DNA of 64,000 nt from Crambe crambe (taxonomy: Eukaryota > Porifera > Demospongiae > Poecilosclerida > Crambeidae): contig OZ004583.1 of NCBI GenBank assembly GCA_963924555.1, forward strand, positions 6,772,582 to 6,836,581. The letters are read 5' to 3'. The translations under genes were made by a program, and so were the position numbers. This document shows, in pieces, positions 26,606 through 38,600 of this stretch; within the stretch, counting starts at the first letter, position 1, and every line of letters starts with the position of its first letter. Below the pieces are notes generated by a model. It made no database searches, had not been told where the DNA came from, and saw nothing but the letters and a program-made list of their open reading frames with translations.

Positions 26606-29600
26606 ATGAAGCCGGAGAGAAGTAGGAATAGTTTGCTTAAGTTGGGTTATATGTGTGTGGTTATTGAAATTAGGAGGCCTAGGAGTGAAGTATAGGAATA
26701 GGGAGATAAAAATGTACAGCTATACTTTTAGCTTCTATTTGAGTGGTTCCATTTTGATTGTCAGCTGATCCATTTTCAGCAGATGCATTGAGGAAAGCTT
26801 CCTGTACATATTAAATTATTATAGCTACTGAGTTTCGCATGTATCTCACTTAACTGTTTATGTCACATCATTCCTGTCATCCTAATGCAATGAATAGGTT
26901 AGTAATAAATACTGGCATTATACCAGGATGATGATTTATGATATCATTATAGTAATAGGTTACCAACTTACTAGCTACATTTCCCAGCATATTATTATAA
27001 AACTATGCCTACCAACATCACATTCACAACTTACCTTAGGGGTTTTTTCTTGGTATACTTCAAGAAGTCTCTTACTAACACCATCACCCAACTCCTTGTC
27101 CTTGTTCTGCACGATAATAAAGTCTCAATCGATCTCTAGCTCAATCAATGTAGCAATGTTAGTGCTGTATATATGAAACTCAGTACAGTGCTGCATGTAT
27201 GCAATATGCAATGAATTGCACAAAACACCACTGATCCAGCTGTGCACCAATTGGAACAAATGTGACTATTGACCAAAAAATCAAATCAAGACTTAGATAA
27301 AGTCAAAAATTGATGAGGAGAAGTGCATCTCCTAATAATACACCTGGATTCTCAGGATTTTAGATCATAGCTTAGTAGAAAAACCAAGTGATATAAATCA
27401 CTTATACCACTAGTCAGCACTTATCACCCTGCTCTTAGGCACTTATACGCACACTGCATTTTTCACATTAGTTGCCTAGCAACTAGGGCTCGGGATTGGT
27501 CTCGTTGTCTTATATAACATTTCTGATTGATAATATCATCAATCAGTATACTCTTGATTTTCCCCTTATGTCCTCATAGATACAGCTCCTTTGTAAATCC
27601 ACCCATGCAAACTACAATACATTACTTAAAGGCCATGCTAAAGTGTGGTCTCGAGGCACAATAATTATAGCACTCAGCAAAGTGCTATAACTATTACTTA
27701 TCAGTATTATAATAATTTTGTGCATTTGCAAAAATAAATCAATGATGAAAAGGAGGTATTGAGTACAACAGTCTACATTTTGAATAATCTATAAATTGGC
27801 ATGCACGTGCATTCCATATCAGTTTAGTTGACAATAAAGCATACACTCCACATTGTCATTTTGAATGCCTAGCAATCATCAATGCCTGCATGTGCATGTA
27901 CAATGATTGTACAGATGCACTCTATAAAAGAATACAGGTAAGACATGTAGCAACTAACTAATGGCTGTAAAAGATTTAGCAAAATGCACAAGATACATGC
28001 ACTAAACTATTGTAGAAGGAAATAATAGCTATAGCTATTTAAAACACTTCAGCTAGACAGACACAAAGCTCACCTGTAGATGAGTAGGTATAGTAGTGAC
28101 TCTAAGTAGCTAGTGCTTACACACTGGTGTTAGCAGTTTACTGCTATTTGTGTAACCCTTGTTTTCAAACATGAATTAAAAAAAATTTTTTTTGCTTTCT
28201 TTCAGGAATAAAGCCTTTATACAAAAATTGCTACAATTTAGTTAAGGGTGAAATTGAAGCGCTCTAATCACTATTGGATGCGTAGTCGATGTAACAGATA
28301 CACACAGACAGACAGATACATCAATAAACAAATAAAGCACAATAACAAAACAACAAAACATTTATTAGCTTATTGATGGCTAGCTTTATTATGTGAGAGA
28401 TTCTGCTTCGACTCACTTTTTGTTGGGGTTGTTGTTTAGTTGTTCCATCTTGATTGCCATCAGATCCTTTTTTAGTACCAATACCTGTTAGATTGGAATG
28501 GTCACGCGCATGGGAAGTTTCCTGTATAAATAATTATAATGATGCTATATGCTATAGCTATTTTCATAGCCAGAGAGTTTCACTATCTATAGGTAATTGA
28601 TTAAATTGAAAATACCGCACCACATGAATGGCATCCATGCAGTCTACACTTGGCTTCTACTGTATGGTGCTTAATTTTTGAGGAGTGTAATTTTCATAGT
28701 TTTCGCAGATTTAACAAGTAGCACAAAAGTTAAGCTCCACAAAAAATTGAATGGCCACATGCACAATTTGTTCTGCTATTTTTCTAGGACGACTCTAGAA
28801 AAGCAAGTCAGAAATCTTCTTAGGTATACGTACATATCCAACTACTGTTGTCTTTCATCAATGCTACAGATCTTGAAAGTTAGTCAGTTCCGTCGTACAA
28901 AGCAGCTTTTCCATTTGGCTTTGATTATCCATAAACTCAATTCATTGATTACTTCGTGTAAGCCTTGTTTAGATTTTTGTGGAAATAACTTTCGCGGTTG
29001 CATCGCAGGTAAGAGGTACTGTACACACATTCTCTAATAACCACACTCACAGTGTATTCTATTATTATCTGAGGTATTTCCTACATAAAAAGGAATGTGA
29101 TATCATGTATCATAATCAATTAAATCATTTTGCTGCGTATTAAAGGGTCCCTCAAGTAGCTCTATATCCTGTACCCCTGAAATAACTTGAGTGTGCTTTA
29201 GTACTTTATATGTAGGGGATGGCAGGTCAAAGGTCATAACTTCTTTTTCCAGTGTCCTTACTAGCCCCTCGGCCACAGGCCTTCCTTTTTAATTGATGTT
29301 TGCAGAGGGCTTGGTATGCAAAAATATCATAGAAACCATAGAAACCCATCCAAGGAAACACATTCCACACGTTCAAGCACATGTCTTATAGCCTGAGAAA
29401 AAGAAAGGTGTTATGCTGCCAGTGTTGCTACACTTAGCTAACCTAGCAGCAGATAGTATTTGAACTGCTTATCGTTAGCTAGTAAGCTATTAAGTAGCTT
29501 TATTCATCCCTTTAGGCTTAGCTAGATCACAGATAGATCAGCCTAGAATTCTTCGAGAAATCCTTGGTTGAATGTATGGTCATAGCAAGATTAGTCTTTT

Positions 29601-32600
29601 TGTTGTAGCGAAACAGAACAGAAGTTCTTCTGAACAGCTGGTGCCTTGGGTCAATCCAGTAGACTAGCCCAATTGCTTTCTGATGTAGCCAGTCATAGCT
29701 TGCATTGGATCATCATAATTAGCACATTAATGACACATGCCATAATTTATATCATGGAAGAAAAACTACTGATATTGAATGATAATTACTAATAATTATG
29801 CACAACGATAACACAAAATCACACCACTAGCTATAACTAAACACAGCTTAGCTAGCTATTTGGATACTATATAGCTGTAGAAGGTTCACTTTTTATTCAA
29901 TGTTTCCAAAGATGAGTAATCACTCTTAATTGAAGAATTATATGCAGCTTTCTTGTTTGTATTATGGCTGGTATGATCATACACACGTTCTGGTTCCTTC
30001 AAGGAGTAGTTAGGTTAACAAATAATTATTGTCTATAGCAGTTGATTATATCAGAGCTTACCTATAAAATATCACTATTTTGTAACTTTTCATATAGTTA
30101 GCAAAAAATAATTAGTCTTTGCTATGCTTGAATAGAGCTATCAAAATGGAACACAAACCACTAATCCATGCATGCATCTTATTCTTTGGTTGCATATACA
30201 TATATAGCTACTGCTTAAAGATAGATTCTGTTTTCTTCAGAGGTAATTCATACCTCAATTGCATTCATAACTTCTGATGTTACATTGACTTAGAATTAAT
30301 GTACATATAATAGCTTTAACAGGCGTGCCTAATGAAAGTGCTCCTCTTTCATAGATCAATCACCTATATATGTCTCTGAACTCATAAGTGTGTGGTCTCT
30401 GGACAGGTTGGCCTGCTATGTGTATTGAAACTATGGTCACATGAGATTAGTAGTAGCCAAACCTTAGCCAAAGCATACAGCTCCAATCCTTACTTACATA
30501 TGTAAATTACACAGTTATAATCATGCACTGATAGTACCTGTTCAGTAATTTGAGCTGCTTTATCACCTGATCCATTTATTTGTTGGTTCTGGCTGTCATC
30601 AACCATTACGAATTCTTCTGAAGTCTACAATTAAAAGGAAGATAGCTAACAGATGCAGTCTTATAATTAAAACCTAATGTCCAACGACAAATTGGGGTGA
30701 ATTTCAATGGTAGGTTGATATACCATTGCCACAGGCATATGATAAACTACCATTCTACACCATGGTCCAGCATTTGTAAACCTTTCCAGGAGGTGTACGT
30801 AGCATAAGTTATCAATACTCGACCACCTTATTTAATAACCTTCGCTAATTCTTTTTACTCACAGGTAGTGTTGCTCGATGGATCAATAGCAGCTGTAGCT
30901 ATGACTATCTGAAGCTACTGTAGGAATAGCGATCCATTCAGCTAACTGCAAAGAGCTGACCTCAGCTAAACCAATCAGGCTGCTGACACATTAAGTCAAC
31001 TGGCAGTACATAAACTCGACCTGACTATACTAGTTAGTATACGCAATGTCGACCATCCGTATAATCATAATTGTATTATTGTCGACCACAACCACATTGT
31101 CAACCACCAATTGAAAACAGTATTATTAAAGTTGACAAGTTTTTTGAATGAATACAAGGAAGCTTAACTCCGAATATTTTAATTTTTCACAAAAAAATTG
31201 AATATTAATAATGATGATCGACAATAGATAAAGAGTGGTCAAGAATGTGTTGGTCAGTGATTGATTACTTACGCTAAGTGTCAAACATTAATGAGAAGTC
31301 TGATCAGTGAGTTTAATAGAGATGGCGAGCCACTGAAAAACTAGGCTGCACTATGGCTACATTCTACAAGTAAGGGAAAAAGCACTTCATGAAATGAAAA
31401 AAAGATGTAGGGATGACCACTGCTCAAAAAAGTAAGGAAACAAGAAGGATGGAAATGGGATCAATCTTTGTTCTGTATGTCCAGCCAACAATCCCTACAT
31501 ATACGTCAGGTAGCTTCAGATTATAGTGCAGTAATTGCAGCGAGCGAGCGAGCTGACTCTCAGGTCATGGTAAAAAATATATATATCTATGTCTACACTC
31601 CCAAAATGCCCCAGGCGTACGTACGTACGTGTCCCGAATTAGTAGCGCTCTGCACGTCATAATGCACATGCTCCAGTTGTAATCAAACTAGATTGTTTTC
31701 TATAGCCTTTTGTCCTAGAGGCGCTCGGTTTATTTAAGTGAATTGTAGGCGCTTGGCTTATATAAGTGCTTGTGGTTAGTATTTAATACAGCTTTCTATG
31801 ATGGAGCTTCCCAGTTGGAACCACAACTTACATGATTCTTGTCTCTGACAGCAATATCAAGCACTGGAGCCTATCAGCTGCTCACTTGCTCACTGTCAAA
31901 TGCTGCACATTACTATAGTTGGCTCTAGACTTATTTAAGTACTTTGTTACATATGTGACCGGCTCTGGGAAAACCCTCCATCCGGTGAAAATTAAAAAAT
32001 TTTTGTTATGGTAAAATTTATTATCTATGGCCCTTTGGCTCTTTATTGCGCAAATTTCAAAGCTATAGCTTTTATGACGCCTGAGGAACAGCTCTTAGAA
32101 AGATCGAGGTAGCGTCCATTAGCGTTATTGTTTTTTCGAGAAAAGCTGACTAAGCAACGTGAACATTATTCCCGGACATGCCCGTGGACTATTAAATTGA
32201 CGGTGGGTGGGGTTTCGAACTGTAGTTAGTAAGAAGCTAGTTTCTTGCCTTTTGGCTCAAGAAAGGTCCAACCAAAGCTCCGAGAAGAGAAGCAAGGTAC
32301 CGAAGGTAGCGCAGATAGCTTAGTAAGTTCATATTTCCCAGCGCATAAGCTGGAAAGCCTGCCTAAAGTTCAATGAATTTCAGCCTGACTAGAATCTCCG
32401 TGCACGAAGCTTCAATGGCTGACTAGCTAACTTTAGCGCTTCATTTGAAGCCTTTGTACTTGTAGTCCGAGCTCCAAACTTCATCTGTGCTTTGTTCAAG
32501 GATCATAGTTGTCATTTATGCTTAAAAAAATTTTTAGCCAAATTTTGGCACTGCCAACTAAACGTGCTCATATCTGATAATTGATTTTTGCACCGGACGG

Positions 32601-35600
32601 AGGGTTTTCCCAGAGCCGGTCACATATAAACTCAACAGCAAAATCTTCTAAAGAGTTGTAGCACTAACTTGCTTGCTCGCTTGCTGTCAAAATTAATGTT
32701 GCACATTGCCCTAGTATCAGAGAGTGCGGTATAGCACTCTCTATGTAGGGATGACTCGGACGGCCGCGCGCGCCGCCTATAGACTAATACAAAAGTGAAA
32801 TTCTAGTTCTCCCACTTAGACCTAACAAAAGCTACTGTGAATGATTATCCAGCCTACTACAGCCTACTACAATGTGCAGACCAAATTTCAGGACCAGGAA
32901 GCTTACCGTTTCAGAAATACGGCAAGCAGGTAAATCGCTGGATTCTTCTTCTTCTCTATTATTATTATTATTATTCTTAGACAACCATATCTCTCGAACC
33001 ACTCAAGCTACAGCTATGATTTCTGGATAAATCCACTCCAAATTCTACGAACTACGAGAGTCGATGAAAAAGGACGAGAGTCGATGAAAAAGGAGACACT
33101 ATGGAGCACAGCACTCGACTAATTCAATTAGGAAGCCATCTTTTCTATAATACGCATGCGCATGTATTTGATATCCAATTATTCGAAATTATAATATTAC
33201 TCAGCTGTCTCTAGCTAGCTAGCTAGCTCTGGATAATGATAGACTACTGTATCGATTCGGGGATTTAGATTCACCACGGTAGACTCTATTTCAGCATCTT
33301 TGACCTCCAAGTATGGCTCAACAAAACACAACACCTTGACTCGATAATGACTGGGCTGCTAAGCTATTGGAGAACTTCTTTCATCTGTCCCTGCATACAC
33401 ATAGAAGAATGAACTCTATACATAGCTAAAACCATAAAAGAGAGGAAAAAGGACCAGGGACAAGTAAGGGAAAAAGCATTTCGTGAAATGAAAAAAGATG
33501 TAGGGATGACCACTGCTCAAAAAAGTAAGGAAACAAGAAGGATGGAAATGGGATCAATCTTTTGTTCTGCATATCCAGCCAACAATCCCTACATATACGT
33601 CAGGTAACTTCAGATTATAGTGTAGTAATGTGCGTATATGTAGGGATTGTTGGCTGGATATACAGAACAAAAGATTGATCCCATTTCCATCCTCCTTTTT
33701 TCGAGCAGTGGTCATCCCTACATCTTTTTTCATTTTATGAAATGCTTTTTCCCTTACTTGTTATAATAGAGAAGAAGAAGAATCTAGCGATTTACCTGCT
33801 TGCCGTATTTCTGAAACAGTAAGCTCCCTGGTCCTGAAACTTGGTCTGCACATTGTAGTAGGCTCTAGTAGGCTGGATAATCATTCATAGTAGCTTTTGT
33901 TAGGTCTAAGTGGGGGAACTAGAATTTCACTTTTTTTATATTAGTTTATAGGCGGCGTGCGCAGCCGTCCGAGTCATCCCTACATAACATACGCCTTAAG
34001 AAAGAAGGCAACACTGTGAATTACTTGCCAACTATCTATACTGACTTCTTGAGTCTTAGCTGGCCAAGGGGTTACTCTTGATGTTCTGTCAAGCTAGCTA
34101 TATAGCTACTTACTTCACAATAATGACATCCTCAACTTCTGTGGATCGAAAAAAAAAGTTTGCGCTTTAACAATTATTACTTCTGCTATCAAAATTAGAA
34201 AAAATAATGGAAAAAAAGTGTAGGGATGACCATTATAACAAGTTTGTTCTTGATGCCTCGGCATGGGCTATAATGCACTGATTTTGTTGTCGCCGATTTC
34301 TTTTTTTGCAGGTAAATGATCTATCATAATTTCAAAATTAGAAAAAATAATGGAAAAAAGTGTAGGGATGACCATTATAACAAGTTTGTTCTTGATGCCT
34401 CGGCATGGGCTATAATGCACTGATTTTGTTGTCGCCGATTTCTTTTTTTGCAGGTAAATGATCTATCATAATTTCAAAATTAGAAAAAATAATGGAAAAA
34501 AGTGTAGGGATGACCATTATAACAAGTTTGTTCTTGATGCCTCGGCATGGGCTATAATGCACTGATTTTGTTGTCGCCGATTTCTTTTTTTGCAGGTAAA
34601 TGATCTATCATAATTTCAAAATTAGAAAAAATAATGGAAAAAAGTGTAGGGATGACCATTATAACAAGTTTGTTCTTGATGCCTCGGCATGGGCTATAAT
34701 GCACTGATTTTGTTGTCGCCGATTTCTTTTTTTGCAGGTAAATGATCTATCATAATTTCAAAATTAGAAAAAATAATGGAAAAAAATGTAGGGATGACCA
34801 TTATAACAAGTTTGTTCTTGATGCCTCGGCATGGGCTATAATGCACTGATTTTGTTGTCACTGATTTCTTTTTTTGCAGGTAAATGATCTATCATAATTT
34901 GCATGTCATGTAATTATTATTCTATAATTTCAATGATAATTATTATCAATGACTTTCTATGCTGCTTTAGCAAGCTAGCTAAGTTAGTGTTTTAATATGT
35001 AGTCTGGTTTAGAGACTTAGCTTGTGTTGGCTCTTTCTTCTTCCTCAGGACTTTTAGCCTACTTGTGACTTTTTAGCTTATGTTTTTGCTTTCTCTTGCT
35101 GCTTTTATAGATGATTATAAATCTTGAGTTTGCACCCTCTGCACTTGCTATTTTTATGGCTTTCATGTTGGTTTCTTGTTCCCAGTACTTGATTGTTTAC
35201 TTGCCTACTGCCTCTACTTTCGCTGCTTGACTTGCCTACTTGTGGCTATTTAAGGGCTCTCTTGCTGCCTTTTCAGACATCATGAGCTTTGTACCCTCTG
35301 CTCTCACTGTTTATGGCTTTCATGTTGGTTTTCTTGCTCCCAGTACTTTCTCAGATGATCATTAATTTGTCCTTAGATGTTCTCACTAGCTAGCTAACTG
35401 GCTGGCTGAAGAGACATATGTACCATAGTTGCCTCCAGCACAGTGCCGAGGCAGAAAAGTGAAGGAACAAGGATTCCCGGGGCACGGTCACAAGGTGATA
35501 TGCACACATTTCGATTTCATCTCATCCTTGTTCCTTCACTCTTTAAATAAGGTCATCCTTATAATTATACATGACTCTTGCATATGTTTTTTACTTTACT

Positions 35601-38600
35601 CCATGGTGCTATTTACACAACATTGGGCCTATGGTCTTCAGTGTGTAAATAGCACAAAGATCTATGACTTCGTGTACCTTATATGGATGTAAGTAGTTAC
35701 TACATCAGATAGCTACATTGAAACTGAAGCTGCTGGTTTTCAACGTACAGTTAGTAACTTTGTAGTAGAACCATTCTCAGTACTTGTAACAATCTGGGAA
35801 GAAGCAGCTTGTTGAGTAGAGTCAAGCGGTTGCTGAGGAGAAGTAACTGGAGCTGGTTGAGAAGACGTTGGTTGATAGAAACGAGATGAACCAGGACCAT
35901 ACACTTGTATATCACCTATATGTAGAGGAAATAATGTACCCCATCAGTGAACATTATATGATCAATGATTACTATTGAACTCTTATATGGGTACATAATG
36001 ATAAAGCATGGTAACATAAGCATTAGCAGAGGTGGAGAAAGATATTTTGCTTGATTGGGAAGAACTTTCTGTTATTGTATTGATTAAGTGTGTTAGCTTC
36101 AGCACTAGCTAAGGTTTGTCGAATACAGGGTGGAAAATTGGCTAGGGGTGTGGTTTGTGGTAATTAAAATTCAAATCAATTTGTCATCACTGATTGTTTC
36201 ATAGCCATTGAGAAAAAGGAAAGAGAGTTTACATTTTTGGTTGGGCATTTGCCCACTCTGCCCACCCCTCAGAGTCCTAGGGAAATTAGTATAGCCACTC
36301 AATCGATTTCTTTTGTTGCTTATCTAATGAATTTACATACTTCATTGGTCAGAAGAGATCTTTCAAATTGTAGTGATCACTTACCTTTTTCCCTGCATTT
36401 TACATAGCAAGAATCACACACTTTTTGCTTCATCTTCAAATCATATGGAAGGTTTGCTTTGTTGACAGTGCACACTGAACAGAAACACTGTAAAAAATAA
36501 TGTGGTCTCATTATCCTGAAGGTAATCACAATCTATTTTCTATAGACACTTTCAAATCCTCTTTTTCTAGCTATGTACTATTGCTGTACGAAATTTAACC
36601 ATTCAGTTAGAAAGGTGCCTTATATGTACTTATCAATCATGAATAACAATGGAACTATGTAGGATGAGTCAGATCCACTATACACTGCCCCTCTCTTTCT
36701 AAATAAAGCACACAAAACCTGTATAATTATTGTTCTGGACTATCTAGGCAGCAGTGGAATAAAATGTTTGTTATTCTGGTAATAATAATAAGCCCTTTTG
36801 GTTGGCCTAGAATTAAAATTAGCAGTCAACACTAGAGCTAAAGAATGAATTAGTGAGTGTTCACCTTGCCACATGCACCACAGTAGTGAGGTCGATTCCA
36901 CAGAAGATAAGAGAATTTTGATCCACACTGCTGACATTTAGATGCTGGTTCCTGACTAGGTTTGTCATTTCCAAATTTCTGCTGCAAAAGAACAAACAAA
37001 TGCTTACTGCATTCAGGGCCCCCAGGGTTTCACTCTGACAATTGAGAGTTGTGGGTTTGTAATCTTAAGTGCTGAATGAAAGGTTTTATACATTGAGAGA
37101 GCTATTAAAGCAATGTAAGTTATATACATGCACCACTATACTAAAATTGACATACATCAAGGGTATTTTTCTGTTCTTCAAGTTCAATCTGGTTAAGAAG
37201 GAAAAAAAAGAGTTACGTTTAGTGAAAGAGCTAAACTAGAAATTAATAAAGCTGCTTATTATACTAGCCAGCAGGAGGACAATCTGGTTGTGTCCAGGGA
37301 AACTACTATACCTTATTATCATAATGTAGATCCATTTTTTTCTTGGAATGAGCTTTTTTGTAGATGGTAACAGCAATAGCAGTGATAAATAGTAGAAGGG
37401 GGATGAAGGAGAGGATAAATGCTGCTATAATCAGGTTATTTCTGTTGGACTGCCATTTTGAATCACATGTGTCTACAAATTAACATAAACATACCTACAA
37501 ATGAATCTTTCTTTCTAAACCAGCTATTATTGCAGTTGAATATCATTCTTACTTATCTGTGGTCCTACTACACCACCAACTGCAATCCATAAACAAACAG
37601 ACACCAACCACAAAAATATTGGCAAGATGACAAGTGACAACACAATCCACACATGTTTATCACCTGAAACAATTATTATAACAATGAACTTAGAATTTAA
37701 GCTATATCTTTTTAAATCATGACTTACTTGCTCTATCACACTTTCGAAACAGTGGTATCCACACAAGGAAAAAAAGAATGCCTAATATCAGAAAAAATAT
37801 GCCAATAATCAAAAGCCCAATGTTGGCATCAGTCAGATGAACGGCAACTATAAGGAAGAAATCATTCCATCATTATTATAAGCAAGAGCACCACGGATGT
37901 AATTTTACATTCTCCAGTCATGAAACTTCTTCTTGAAATGTAGATAGTTGAGTTTACTCTCACTTCAACCTGGAAGTAGTATTGTGTCAAAGCATCCATC
38001 AGTGGCAGGGGAGAGGATGAGTTCAAGGACACATTCAGGTGGTTGTCAAAGTTCTCATAGGAGGAGTCCCAGCCATATTGGATAATACAAGGTCCTTCAG
38101 CCAGGATAGAGGAGCAGAGAAGAGTAGTAACACAGTCTTCAAACGTCAGTATAGGATTTAAGACCTCCATTTGTAGTGAATTTTCTGTGATAGAATAATG
38201 AACTTGAGTAAAAATCATAATCAGTTGTAAATTAATGTTGTACCTATAGCAACTGATTCTGCAGTATTAGATTGTCCAAAAGCATTGGCAGCATAGATGG
38301 AGACACGATAGCTTTGATTTGAGGACAAGATGTTAAAGGTGGTGGAACAGAGATTATTATCGCAGCTATCAGAGTTAACCACCATCTCTTCCAACCTCCC
38401 CCCTCTGCTATCATTCAGGAATATTGTGTAGTTAAGAGAGTTGTCAAAGGAACAAACGTCAGACATAAGCTGAAAGAAATTTATCAGTAGAGATGACATT
38501 TAAATAGATAATTATGATCATGTACCTTTACTTGCCAAGTCACTGTCAACTGACTTAGTTGATTTTCATTGTTATATGCAGTAAATATTATAATCTCAGG

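Noticed and set aside
28678-29037. 119-codon plus-strand frame
   Set aside because: Composition and the TTTCGCRGATT ends suggest a dispersed repeat; no recognisable domain.
34191-34901. CRISPR-like array
   Set aside because: Units are 142 bases with no unique spacers, and the DNA is clearly eukaryotic.
35740-35748. TGA in the gene 2 linker as the true end of the gene
   Set aside because: A GTACGT donor precedes it in phase 0, gene 3 splices at the same point, and downstream exons continue in phase to EETTV. Kept as a possible short isoform.
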